A stretch of DNA of 64,000 nucleotides from CAZLNO01 sp964561005 (GTDB taxonomy: Bacteria; Pseudomonadota; Alphaproteobacteria; Kiloniellales; Rhodovibrionaceae), in assembly GCA_964561005.1 (NCBI GenBank), contig CAZLNO010000002.1, positions 1 to 64,000 of the forward strand, read 5' to 3'. This document shows, piece by piece, positions 1 through 12,627 of this stretch. Position numbers and translations under genes: made by a program. Position 1 is the stretch's first letter. The number at the start of each line of letters is the position of its first letter. Below the pieces are notes generated by a model. That model was not told where the DNA came from and did no database searches. It saw only the letters and a program-made list of their open reading frames with translations.

Positions 1-1
1 T

Positions 2-1855
2 TCCGATCTCAAATCCGTGCTGCAGGAAATCTCCGCGGCTGATCGCGGCATCGTGCTGTTCATCGACGAGTTGCACACCATCGTCGGCGCGGGCAAGGCC
101 GACGGCGCGATGGACGCGTCGAACCTGCTGAAACCCGCGCTCGCGCGCGGCGATCTGCACTGCGTCGGTGCGACCACGCTCGATGAGTACCGCAAGCATA
201 TCGAGAAGGACGCCGCGCTCGCCCGGCGCTTTCAGCCGGTTTACATCGACGAGCCGACGGTGGAGGACACCATCTCGATCCTGCGTGGGCTTCAGGAAAA
301 GTACGAGCTGCACCACGGCGTGCGCATCTCCGACAGCGCGATGGTCGCCGCCGCCGAACTCTCGCACCGCTACATCACCGACCGCTTCCTGCCGGACAAG
401 GCCATCGACCTGGTGGACGAGGCCGCCAGCCGCGTGCGCATGGAGGTCGACTCCAAGCCGGAGGAGCTGGACGAGCTCGACCGCAAGATCATCCAGCTCA
501 AGATGGAGGAGGCCGCGCTGAAGAAGGAGAGCGACAAGGCCTCCCGGGAGCGGCTGGAGAAGGTCCGCAAGGAGATCGCCGACCTGGAGGAGCGCTCCAA
601 CGAGCTGACCCGGCGCTGGCAGGCCGAGAAGGAAAAGCTGGCCGGCGCGCAGAAGCTGAAGGAGCAGCTCGACCAGGCGCGCAACGAGCTGGAGCAGGCG
701 CAGCGGGCCGGCAAGCTCGACCGCGCGGGCGAGCTGATGTACGGCGTCATCCCCGACCTGGAGCGCAAGCTGAAGGCCGCCGAGGCGGCCGAGGCCGAGG
801 GCGAGGGCGGCGAGCCGCAGCAACCTTCGCTCATGGTGAAGGAAGAGGTCGGCGAGAACGAGATCGCCGCGGTGGTCTCGCGCTGGACCGGCATCCCGGT
901 GGAACGAATGCTCCAGGGCGAGCGCGAGAAGCTGCTGCGCATGGAATCCGAGCTGCACAAGTGGGTGATCGGCCAGGACGAGGCGATCCAGGCCGTCTCC
1001 AACGCCGTGCGGCGGGCGCGCGCGGGCCTGCAGGACCCCAACCGGCCGATCGGCTCCTTCATGTTCCTGGGCCCCACGGGCGTGGGCAAGACCGAGCTGA
1101 CCAAGGCGCTGGCGCGCTTCCTGTTCGACGACGAGACGGCGATGATCCGCCTCGACATGTCGGAGTACATGGAGAAGCACGCCGTCGCCCGGATGATCGG
1201 CGCCCCGCCGGGCTACGTCGGCTACGAGGAGGGCGGCGCCCTGACCGAGGCGGTGCGGCGCCGGCCCTACCAGGTGATCCTGTTCGACGAGATCGAAAAG
1301 GCGCACCCGGACGTCTTCAACACCCTCTTGCAGATGCTGGACGACGGCCGGCTGACCGACGGCCAGGGGCGCACGGTGGACTTCCGCAACACCGTGATCG
1401 TGATGACCTCCAACCTGGGCTCGGACATCATCGCCCGCTCGGCGCAGGGCACCGCCAGCCCGGAGATCCGCGACGCGGTGATGGAGGTGGTGCGCGGCCA
1501 CTTCCGGCCGGAGTTCCTGAACCGCCTGGACGAGCTCCTGGTTTTCCACAGCCTGACCCGCGAGCAGATGGCGGGCGTCGTGGAGATCCAGGCCGAGCGG
1601 CTGCGGAAGATGCTGGCCGAGCGCAACATCGTGCTGGATCTGGACGACTCGGCGCGGCGCTGGCTGGCCGAGGTGGGCTACGACCCGGTCTACGGCGCCC
1701 GGCCGCTCAAGCGGGTCATCCAGCGCGAGCTGCAGAACCCGCTGGCGCAGATGCTGCTGGAGGGCCGCGTCAACGACGGCGACACCGTGAAGGTCTCCGC
1801 CGGCGACGGCAGCCTGGTCATCAACGGCGAGGCCGTGCCGGTGGCGGCGGAGTAG
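2..1855 (+). CDS. clpB: ATP-dependent disaggregase ClpB, 5'-truncated by the window
   Basis: C-terminal ~617 residues of the Hsp100 chaperone that, with DnaK, threads aggregated proteins through a hexameric ring in the cytosol. Family members are about 860 aa, so the N-domain and the NBD1 Walker A lie upstream of the window. Visible in order: NBD1 Walker B (VLFIDELHTIVGAG), the arginine-rich end of NBD1, a long Lys/Glu-rich coiled-coil M-domain (about residues 140-265 of the visible part), NBD2 Walker A (GPTGVGKTE), Walker B (VILFDEIEKAH), the sensor/arginine-finger stretch RPEFLNRLDE and the sensor-2 motif GARPLKR. The long M-domain separates ClpB from ClpA and ClpC. The reading frame is open from base 2, so the first in-frame GTG (base 17) is not a start. 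It converges on glpV, with a palindromic repeat between the two stops. Confidence 0.97.
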   Translation, partial: SDLKSVLQEISAADRGIVLFIDELHTIVGAGKADGAMDASNLLKPALARGDLHCVGATTLDEYRKHIEKDAALARRFQPVYIDEPTVEDTISILRGLQEKYELHHGVRISDSAMVAAAELSHRYITDRFLPDKAIDLVDEAASRVRMEVDSKPEELDELDRKIIQLKMEEAALKKESDKASRERLEKVRKEIADLEERSNELTRRWQAEKEKLAGAQKLKEQLDQARNELEQAQRAGKLDRAGELMYGVIPDLERKLKAAEAAEAEGEGGEPQQPSLMVKEEVGENEIAAVVSRWTGIPVERMLQGEREKLLRMESELHKWVIGQDEAIQAVSNAVRRARAGLQDPNRPIGSFMFLGPTGVGKTELTKALARFLFDDETAMIRLDMSEYMEKHAVARMIGAPPGYVGYEEGGALTEAVRRRPYQVILFDEIEKAHPDVFNTLLQMLDDGRLTDGQGRTVDFRNTVIVMTSNLGSDIIARSAQGTASPEIRDAVMEVVRGHFRPEFLNRLDELLVFHSLTREQMAGVVEIQAERLRKMLAERNIVLDLDDSARRWLAEVGYDPVYGARPLKRVIQRELQNPLAQMLLEGRVNDGDTVKVSAGDGSLVINGEAVPVAAE

Positions 1856-1880
1856 GCGGCTTTTCGGCCGGCTCGGATCG

Positions 1881-1991
1881 CCGGTCGGGGGCTGGACGCC
1901 TTCGGCGTCGACTTCGTGTCGCCCCCGATCGGAACGTTTCCGTCACCGGCGTCGGAGAAACGTGCGGGGCGGGAGCAAGCTCCCGCCCCGC
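1881..1991. repeat. double-hairpin intergenic repeat, copy A
   Basis: Two palindromes separated by a spacer that is itself nearly palindromic. The left arms CCGGTCGGGGGC (1881-1892) and GCCCCCGATCGG (1921-1932) are split by a 28-bp insert with its own GACGCC/GGCGTC stem. The spacer 1933-1963 begins AACGTTTCC and ends GAGAAACGT. The right hairpin is a perfect 13-bp stem, GCGGGGCGGGAGC (1964-1976) and GCTCCCGCCCCGC (1979-1991). It lies between the convergent stops of clpB and glpV, so it probably also acts as a bidirectional terminator. Related copies are at 14286-14366 (opposite orientation), 46040-46110 and, degenerate, 38695-38735. Confidence 0.8.
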
Positions 1992-2019
1992 ATCACGCAT
2001 CGGCCTTGCAGGCCCCGCC

Positions 2020-3786
<1,767 letters not shown>

Positions 3787-3879
3787 CGAGGTCCTCCCCA
3801 TCGAATGCCCTTCCTCCCCTCGGCGCGGAACGGCGTGAAGGGCGGCCGCCGTCCCCTCGGGCGAGCCGGGTTGCGCGCG

Positions 3880-4158
3880 CTAGCCCCAGCGCAGCAGCAC
3901 CCCCATCCAAACGACCAGCGCGGCCAGCGGGAACCACAGCGACAGCTCCGTCAGGCCCAGCCAGGCCAGGTGCAGCCAGGCGCCCGACAGCAGGCCGACG
4001 AAGAAGCGGTCGCCGCGCGTGGTCATGATCGGCAGGAAGCCCTTGCGCGGCACCGTGGGCCGCAGCACCTCCCACACCGTCATGCCGGCCAGCAGCAGGC
4101 CGATGGTCACGAAGAACGCCGCCGTCACCGGCGTCCAGGCCATCCAGGTCAGGTCCAT
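3880..4158 (-). CDS. DUF2160 small membrane protein of the glycerol transporter
   Basis: A 92-aa protein with two or three hydrophobic segments (about residues 5-28, 51-70 and 73-90) and little polar sequence apart from the loop PTVPRKGFLPIMTTRGDR. It belongs to the DUF2160 family, which is almost always found between the second permease gene and the binding-protein gene of this glycerol transporter. Its stop-to-start spacing with glpQ is 12 bp, so the two are cotranscribed. The biochemical role is not established; an accessory membrane subunit is the obvious inference. Confidence 0.88.
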   Translation of the reverse strand: MDLTWMAWTPVTAAFFVTIGLLLAGMTVWEVLRPTVPRKGFLPIMTTRGDRFFVGLLSGAWLHLAWLGLTELSLWFPLAALVVWMGVLLRWG

Positions 4159-4170
4159 CGCGCCGCTCCC

Positions 4171-5843
<1,673 letters not shown>

Positions 5844-5847
5844 CGCG

Positions 5848-6933
<1,086 letters not shown>

Positions 6934-6943
6934 CACCGCGCTC

Positions 6944-8050
6944 CTATTCGACCGCGACCGCCGGCCCGCGCTGGCGCGAGGGCGAGGCGACCAGCCGACC
7001 GTCCAGGTCGAAGGCGTAGACGTGGCGCGGATCGATGTAGGCCGCAATCTCCTCGCCCAGGTCCAGGCTGTGCACGCCGTCCTCCTGCACCACCCAGCTC
7101 GCGCCGCCGCCCAGGTCCACGTGCACGAAGGTCTCGGAACCGGAGATCTCGGCCAGCTCCACGCGCGCGGCAAAGGCCACGTCGTCGTCGTGCCGCCGCG
7201 CCACCGTCAGGTGCCCGGCGCGCACCCCGAACTGGTAGCGCCCGGGGCGGAGTTGCGCCAGGTGCCCGCTCAGCGGCAGCGCGATGCGCTCGCCCAGCCG
7301 CGCCCGGCCGTCGGCGACCTCGCCGGCGACGAAGTTCATCGGCGGGTCGGAGAAGGTGCGCCCCACCGTGGCCGAGGCCGGGTGGTGGTAGACCTGGTGC
7401 GTGGGGCCGTGCTGCAGCACCCGGCCCTCGTGCAGCACGAGGGTGTCGCCGCCCATCATCAGCGCCTCGGCTGGCTCGGTCGTGGCGTAGACCACGATGG
7501 CCCGGCGGCGGGCGAAGATCTGCCGCAGCTCGACCCGCAGCTCCTCGCGCAGCTTGTAGTCCAGGTTGACCAGCGGCTCGTCGAGGAGCAGCAGGTCCGC
7601 CTCCTTGACCAGCGCGCGGGCCAGGGCGGTGCGCTGCTGCTGCCCCCCGGAAAGCTGGCCGGGCAGGCGGTCCAGCAGGTTGTCCAGCTTCAGCGCCGCG
7701 GCGGCCTCGCGCACCGCGGCGTCGATCTCGGCCTTGGGCTTGCCGGCGCGGCGCAGCGGCGAAGCAATGTTCTCGTATACCGTGAAGGAGGGGTAGTTCA
7801 CGAACTGCTGATAGACCATCGCCACATTGCGCTTGCGCACCGGCACGCCGGTCACGTCCTGCCCGTCCACCCGCACCCGTCCGGCGGTCGGCCGGTCCAG
7901 ACCGGCCATCAGCCGCATCAGCGTGGTCTTGCCGGCCAGCGTCGGCCCCAGCAGGACATAGAACCGCCCCGGCTCCAGCGTCAGGTCCATGCCGGCGACG
8001 TGGGTCTCGCCGTGAACCGTCTTGCCGACGCCTTCCAGGGTCAGGGTCAT
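6944..8050 (-). CDS. glpS: glycerol ABC transporter ATPase GlpS
   Basis: ABC ATPase of 368 aa. Walker A is GPTLAGKTT, which fits GxxxxGKT but has Leu-Ala where most sugar importers have a small polar pair. The Q-loop is VYQQFVNYPSF, the signature LSGGQQQR and Walker B LLLLDEPLVNLD. The switch histidine is absent: the strand after Walker B ends VVYATTEPAEAL, with Thr in place of His. A C-terminal TOBE-type domain follows. The ATG overlaps the glpD TGA (ATGA), so the two are translationally coupled. GlpS has the good signature motif while GlpT has the good switch histidine, so each supplies half of a composite site. Confidence 0.92.
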   Translation of the reverse strand: MTLTLEGVGKTVHGETHVAGMDLTLEPGRFYVLLGPTLAGKTTLMRLMAGLDRPTAGRVRVDGQDVTGVPVRKRNVAMVYQQFVNYPSFTVYENIASPLRRAGKPKAEIDAAVREAAAALKLDNLLDRLPGQLSGGQQQRTALARALVKEADLLLLDEPLVNLDYKLREELRVELRQIFARRRAIVVYATTEPAEALMMGGDTLVLHEGRVLQHGPTHQVYHHPASATVGRTFSDPPMNFVAGEVADGRARLGERIALPLSGHLAQLRPGRYQFGVRAGHLTVARRHDDDVAFAARVELAEISGSETFVHVDLGGGASWVVQEDGVHSLDLGEEIAAYIDPRHVYAFDLDGRLVASPSRQRGPAVAVE

Positions 8051-9612
8051 GGCGCCGCGGCTCCCCGGGCCGACGCGCCCGTATCCAGGTAGGCGGCAAG
8101 ACGCTCCTGCGTGACTTCGGCCAGGTGTAGGCCCAGCTTGGAACGACGCCACAGGATGTCCTCGGCCGTGCGCGCCCACTCGTGCGCGGTGAGGTAGTCG
8201 ACCTCGGCGGCGTAGAGGTCCTCGCCCAGGTGCTGGCCCAGGTCCGACATGCCCTCGGCGTCGCCCAGCAGGACATCGGCGCGCGTGCCGTAGGCGCGCG
8301 CGTAGCGCCGCGCCAGCCCCTCCGGCAGCCAGGGCCGGCGGTGCCGCCACGCGGTGTAGAAAGCCTCGAAGTCCGCGCCGGCGATGTCCCCGCCGGGCAG
8401 CGTCGCGCCGGCGGTCCACGCGGCCCCGGCCTTGCCGCCCGGTTCCCCGCCCAGGCGCGGCAACAGCCGTTCCAGCGCGTGTTCGGCCAGCTTGCGGTAG
8501 GTCGTGATCTTGCCGCCGAAGACGGAGAGGATCGGCGCCGAGCCCTCGGCCGCGTCGCCGTCGATGTCGAAGACATAGTCGCGGGTGATGGCCGAGACGT
8601 TTTCGCTGGCGTCGTCGTACAGCGGCCGCACGCCGGAATAGCTCCAGACGGCGTCCGCGGGCGTGACCTGATGTTTGAAGTAACGGTTCACGGCGCGGCA
8701 GATGTAGTCCTGCTCTTCCGGGTCGATGGCAACCGAGTCCGGCTCATGCTCCCACAGCTTGTCGGTGGTGCCAAGCAGGGTGAAGTCGCGCTCGTAGGGG
8801 ATGGCGAAGACCACGCGGCGGTCGTCGTTCTGCAGGATGTAGGCGTGGTCGCCTTCGTACAGCCGCGGCACCACGAGGTGGCTGCCCTTGACCAGGCGCA
8901 GGCCGGCGGGACGGTTGGCGCCGGCCACCTGCGTCAGCACGCGGGTGACCCAGGGCCCGGCGGCGTTCACCACGGCCCGCGCCCGCACTTGGCGCGTCGG
9001 ACCCTGCCCCGCCGTCGGCGCCATCTCGACGGTCCACAGGCCGTCGTCGTCGCGGTGGGCGCGGGCACAGCGGTGGCGGGTCAGGATCGTGGCGCCGCGC
9101 TCGGCGGCGTCGAGGGCGTTGAGCACGACCAGGCGGCTGTCCTCCACCCAGCAGTCGCTGTAGGTGAAGCCCTTGGCGTAGTCGTCCTGCAGCGGCGCGC
9201 CCAGCGGGCTTCGGCGCAGGTCGACCCCGCGCGAGGCCGGCAGGCGCTTGCGCCCACCCAGGTGGTCGTAAAGGAAGAGGCCCAGGCGCACCATCCAGGC
9301 CGGCCGCAGGCCGCGCGCATGCGGCAGCACGAAGGTCAGCGGCCAGATGATGTGCGGGGCGAGGTCCAGCAGCACCTCGCGCTCGATCAGCGCCTCGCGC
9401 ACCAGGCGGAATTCGTAGTGTTCCAGATAGCGCAGGCCGCCGTGGATCAGCTTGGTGCTGGCGGCGGAGGTCGCCTGCGCCAGATCCCCCTGCTCGCAGA
9501 GCACGACGGACAGCCCGCGGCCGGCGGCGTCGCGCGCGATGCCGGCGCCGTTGATGCCGCCGCCGATGACCACGAGGTCGGCGCGATCCTGCTGTTCCGT
9601 CGTCTCCTCCAC
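8047..9612 (-). CDS. glpD: aerobic glycerol-3-phosphate dehydrogenase GlpD
   Basis: FAD-dependent oxidase of 521 aa that converts sn-glycerol 3-phosphate to dihydroxyacetone phosphate and feeds electrons to quinone at the inner membrane. The N-terminal dinucleotide fold is VIGGGINGAGIARDAAGRG (residues 14-32), followed by the family motif TSAASTKLIHGGLRYLEHYE (about residues 48-67) and a C-terminal DAO-C-type domain. The length is normal. First structural gene of the transport operon, with putative GlpR operators in the 110 bp between its start and glpR. No glycerol kinase gene is in the window, so that step must be encoded elsewhere. Confidence 0.97.
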   Translation of the reverse strand: MEETTEQQDRADLVVIGGGINGAGIARDAAGRGLSVVLCEQGDLAQATSAASTKLIHGGLRYLEHYEFRLVREALIEREVLLDLAPHIIWPLTFVLPHARGLRPAWMVRLGLFLYDHLGGRKRLPASRGVDLRRSPLGAPLQDDYAKGFTYSDCWVEDSRLVVLNALDAAERGATILTRHRCARAHRDDDGLWTVEMAPTAGQGPTRQVRARAVVNAAGPWVTRVLTQVAGANRPAGLRLVKGSHLVVPRLYEGDHAYILQNDDRRVVFAIPYERDFTLLGTTDKLWEHEPDSVAIDPEEQDYICRAVNRYFKHQVTPADAVWSYSGVRPLYDDASENVSAITRDYVFDIDGDAAEGSAPILSVFGGKITTYRKLAEHALERLLPRLGGEPGGKAGAAWTAGATLPGGDIAGADFEAFYTAWRHRRPWLPEGLARRYARAYGTRADVLLGDAEGMSDLGQHLGEDLYAAEVDYLTAHEWARTAEDILWRRSKLGLHLAEVTQERLAAYLDTGASARGAAAP

Positions 9613-9637
9613 GCCGATCCGCCTCCCCGTCAGCGTG

Positions 9638-9715
9638 TTTTCGTTATCGCTCCGTCCAGACTGCCGCTTTCAAAAGCGAAAATCAACGGCGATCTCGTGC
9701 GCGGAAACGAAAATC
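9638..9715. promoter_or_regulatory. putative GlpR operator cluster upstream of glpD
   Basis: The 110-bp gap between glpR and glpD holds three related boxes: TTTTCGTT at 9638-9645 and, in the opposite orientation, AGCGAAAATC at 9675-9684 and AACGAAAATC at 9706-9715. TTTTCG-type boxes in several copies are what DeoR-family GlpR regulators usually bind. The A/T-rich boxes stand out against the surrounding GC-rich sequence. The binding assignment is inference. Confidence 0.5.
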
Positions 9716-9722
9716 GAGCCGG

Positions 9723-10544
9723 TCACGCCGGCGCCACGCCCAGGTCGGACTCCCTCTCGGCCGGGGCGACGTGCAGGGCGATGTCGTGGTCCCGCAGCAG
9801 CGCCGCGATCCCGGCGGGCGGCGGCCGGTCGGTGAACACGGCGTCGAGCTGCGTCAGATGGCCCAGGCGCACCATGGCGTGGCGGCCGAACTTGGTGTGG
9901 TCGGCGACCAGGAAGACCCGCCGAGAGTTGCGGATGATCGCCTGCGCCACGCGCACCTCGCGGTAGTCGAAATCCAGCAGCGCGCCGCCCCCGTCAATGC
10001 CGGAGATCCCGATGATGCCGTAGTCCAGCTTGAACTGGCCGATCAGGTCGGTGGCCGCCTCGCCCACGATGCCGCCGTCGCGGCTGCGCACGATGCCGCC
10101 GGCGACGATCACCTCGAATTCCGGGTTGGCGGCCATCACCGTGGCCACGTTGAGATTGTTGGTCACGACGCGCAGGTCGCGGTGCCGCATCAAGGCGCGC
10201 GCCACCGCCTCGGTGGTCGTGCCGATGTTGATGAACAGCGAGGCGGCGTCCGGGACCTGCGCGGCGCAGGCGCGGGCAATCGCCGTCTTGGCCTCGGGGC
10301 ACAGCACCTGGCGCGCGTGGTAGGCCAGGTTCTCCACGCTGGACGCCAGCCCCGCGCCGCCGTGGTAGCGCCGCAGCCGGCCCTGGTCGCAAAGCTGGTT
10401 GATGTCGCGGCGCACCGTCTGCGGCGTGACGCCGAAGTGCCGCGACAGCGCCTCGATGGACACGAAGCCGTGCCGCTGCACAAGCGCGACGATCTCGTCC
10501 TGGCGGGACTGCATGGCTGGGGCGGCGTGGGAAGGCGTGTTCAT
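9723..10544 (-). CDS. glpR: DeoR-family glycerol regulon repressor GlpR
   Basis: Repressor of 273 aa. The N-terminal DeoR helix-turn-helix is visible (about residues 15-65: GFVSIEALSRHFGV then TPQTVRRDINQL), followed by the ligand-binding domain with the phosphate-loop motif INIGTTTEAVARAL. The ATG at 10544 has GGAGG six bases upstream; the frame is open further upstream but without family similarity. It heads the glp genes. By family knowledge it is released from DNA by glycerol 3-phosphate. Candidate operators lie on both sides of the gene, so autoregulation is likely. Confidence 0.93.
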   Translation of the reverse strand: MNTPSHAAPAMQSRQDEIVALVQRHGFVSIEALSRHFGVTPQTVRRDINQLCDQGRLRRYHGGAGLASSVENLAYHARQVLCPEAKTAIARACAAQVPDAASLFINIGTTTEAVARALMRHRDLRVVTNNLNVATVMAANPEFEVIVAGGIVRSRDGGIVGEAATDLIGQFKLDYGIIGISGIDGGGALLDFDYREVRVAQAIIRNSRRVFLVADHTKFGRHAMVRLGHLTQLDAVFTDRPPPAGIAALLRDHDIALHVAPAERESDLGVAPA

Positions 10545-10579
10545 GGCCGGCCTCCGACAGGGATTCACCGAAGTGTGGA

Positions 10580-10595
10580 TTTTCGGAAATGAAAA
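10580..10595. promoter_or_regulatory. inverted repeat TTTTC-N6-GAAAA upstream of glpR
   Basis: Symmetrical site in the divergent region between glpR and the ThDP-enzyme gene, about 36 bp before the glpR start. It resembles the TTTTCG boxes before glpD, so it is a candidate GlpR autoregulatory operator. It could also influence the divergent gene. Confidence 0.4.
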
Positions 10596-10623
10596 CGCCA
10601 GGGAAAATGCCGCTCGCGCCGCG

Positions 10624-10652
10624 TTGACAAGCCTGGGCCGAGGGCGAACACT
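10624..10652 (+). promoter_or_regulatory. putative sigma70-type promoter of the ThDP-enzyme gene
   Basis: A perfect -35 hexamer TTGACA (10624-10629), a 17-bp spacer and a weak -10 AACACT (10647-10652), about 53 bp before the GTG start at 10706. Confidence 0.4.
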
Positions 10653-10705
10653 CGCCACCGAATAGTCGCGGTCGGGCCAATCACGAGACAAAAGGGGAGT
10701 GCAAC

Positions 10706-12394
10706 GTGAGCGAACGCGCCTTGCGCAGCGGCGGGCAGCTTGTCGTGGACAGCCTGGTCGCCAACGGGGTGGAGCGCGCCTTCGGCGTGGCGGGGGAGAG
10801 CTATCTGGAGGTGCTGGACGCGCTGGTCGACGCGCCCGGCATCCACTTCGTCACCACGCGCTTCGAGGGCGCGGCCGCGAACATGGCGGAGGCGCACGGC
10901 AAGCTGACCGGGCGGCCGGGGGTATGCATGGTCACCCGCGGCCCCGGCGCCTGCCATGCGTCCATCGGCGTGCACACGGCCTTTCAGGACTCCACGCCGA
11001 TGGTCCTGCTGGTCGGCCAGGTGGCGCGCGGCACGACCGGGCGCGAGGCCTTCCAGGAAGTGGACTACCGCCGCTTCTTCGCGCCGCTGGCCAAGTGGGT
11101 CGAGCAGATCGACCAGGCCGAGCGCGTGCCGGAGGTCATGCAGCGCGCCTTCCACATCGCCACCAGCGGCCGGCCCGGTCCGGTGGTCGTGGCGCTGCCG
11201 GAGGACATGCTGCGCGAGAGCGCGGCCGTCCCCGCGCCGGCCGCCGCCGAGGCCGTGCGCCCCGGCGCCGATCCCGCCGACTTCGCCCGCCTGCGCGAAA
11301 TGCTGGCCGCGGCCGAGCGGCCCGTCCTGATGGTCGGCGGCAGCGGCTGGACCGACGCCGCCGCCGCCGACGTCACGGCCTTCGCGGAGGCCAACGGGCT
11401 CGCTGCCTGCTGCTCCTTCCGCCGCCAGGACATCGTGCCGACCGACAGCCCGGTGTTCATCGGCGACCTGGGCACCGGCCCGGCGCCGGCGACGCTGGAG
11501 CGGCTGCGCGCGGCGGACCTGCTGCTCGTCGTCGGCGCGCGACTTGGCGAGATCACCACCCAGGGTTACGGCCTGTTCCCGGCGCCGGCGACCGGCAAGA
11601 CGCTGATCCACGTCCATGTCGACGCCAACGAGCTGGGCCGCACCTATCGTCCGGATCTGGCCATCAACGCCGGCACGCCGGCCGCCGCCGCGGCCTTGAA
11701 GGCGCTGGCGCCGGTCGAGGGCGGCTGGCGAAGCTGGACGGCCGAGGCACGGCGCGATTTCGAGCAGTGGCACGACATCCCCCCGGCGGCCGTCGGCGAC
11801 CTCGACCTGGGGGAGTGCATGCGGCACCTGCGCAAGACGCTGCCCGAGGACGCGATCGTGACCGTGGATGCCGGCAACTGCAGCGGCTGGCCGCAGCGCT
11901 TCCTCGGCTTCCGTCGCCCCGGCCGCCTGCTTGGCCCCACCAGCGGTGCGATGGGCTACAGCGTGCCGGCGGCGATCGCCGCCAAGCTGGCGCACCCGGA
12001 GCGCGTCGTGGTGTCCTGCGTGGGGGACGGCAGCTTCGGCATGACCGGGCAGGAACTGGCGACGGCGGTGCAGGAGCGGGCGAACGTCATCTTCCTGGTG
12101 TTCAACAACAACATGTACGGCACCATCCGCATGCACCAGGAAAAGCGCTTTCCCGACCGCATCAGCGGCACGGCGCTGACCAACCCCGACTACGCCGCCC
12201 TGGCCGCCGCGCACGGCGCCTTCGGCGCGACGGTCGCGCGAACCGAGGATTTCCGGCCGGCCTTCGAGGCGGCCGTCGAATCCGGCGGGCCGGCGCTGAT
12301 CGAGCTGCGCTACGACCCCGAGATGGTGAGCACGCGCACCACGCTCTCGGCCCTGCGCGAGTCGGCGCTGACGACGGCGCGGCCGGCGGACTGA
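10706..12394 (+). CDS. thiamine-diphosphate-dependent, acetolactate-synthase-like enzyme
   Basis: A 562-aa protein with the three-domain ThDP layout. The N-terminal pyrimidine-binding domain carries the catalytic Glu54 in RFEGAAANMAEAHGKLTG, a central domain spans about residues 190-330, and the C-terminal diphosphate-binding domain has GDG at 440-442 and the NNNMYG end of the Mg/ThDP motif near 470. It resembles IlvB-like enzymes, but there is no ilvH-type regulatory subunit beside it, so true acetolactate synthase for branched amino acids is doubtful; a 2-oxo-acid decarboxylase or carboligase is equally possible. The GTG start has AGGGGAG upstream. A 233-bp gap follows before the peptide-transport genes, so co-function with them is only suggested by direction and proximity. 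Confidence 0.85.
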   Translation: MSERALRSGGQLVVDSLVANGVERAFGVAGESYLEVLDALVDAPGIHFVTTRFEGAAANMAEAHGKLTGRPGVCMVTRGPGACHASIGVHTAFQDSTPMVLLVGQVARGTTGREAFQEVDYRRFFAPLAKWVEQIDQAERVPEVMQRAFHIATSGRPGPVVVALPEDMLRESAAVPAPAAAEAVRPGADPADFARLREMLAAAERPVLMVGGSGWTDAAAADVTAFAEANGLAACCSFRRQDIVPTDSPVFIGDLGTGPAPATLERLRAADLLLVVGARLGEITTQGYGLFPAPATGKTLIHVHVDANELGRTYRPDLAINAGTPAAAAALKALAPVEGGWRSWTAEARRDFEQWHDIPPAAVGDLDLGECMRHLRKTLPEDAIVTVDAGNCSGWPQRFLGFRRPGRLLGPTSGAMGYSVPAAIAAKLAHPERVVVSCVGDGSFGMTGQELATAVQERANVIFLVFNNNMYGTIRMHQEKRFPDRISGTALTNPDYAALAAAHGAFGATVARTEDFRPAFEAAVESGGPALIELRYDPEMVSTRTTLSALRESALTTARPAD

Positions 12395-12463
12395 AGGCGG
12401 CCGGTTTCGTGTCGCTCGAATCCGCGCGTGGCGTCCCTTTTTCCGGAATGTCCTTCTGGCCGC

Positions 12464-12493
12464 TTGTTTCTTTTTTCGCCCTCGGGCTAGGGT
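12464..12493 (+). promoter_or_regulatory. weak promoter candidate before the peptide-transport genes
   Basis: TTGTTT (12464-12469), an 18-bp spacer and TAGGGT (12488-12493) inside the 233-bp gap. A perfect 18-bp palindrome, GGCGGGCGCGCGCCCGCC, follows at 12525-12542 in the predicted leader and could be an operator or a pause hairpin. Nothing else recognisable is in the gap apart from the Shine-Dalgarno AGGGAGG at 12616. Confidence 0.3.
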
Positions 12494-12627
12494 TGGGTTT
12501 TCCGCAACGGCCATTGCGCCGGACGGCGGGCGCGCGCCCGCCAGGGAGAGAGCGGTCGCGGACCGCCTCGCCCGCTCGGGCTGGGCCGGGGCGGCAGAAC
12601 GAATCGACACGAAACAGGGAGGCAACA

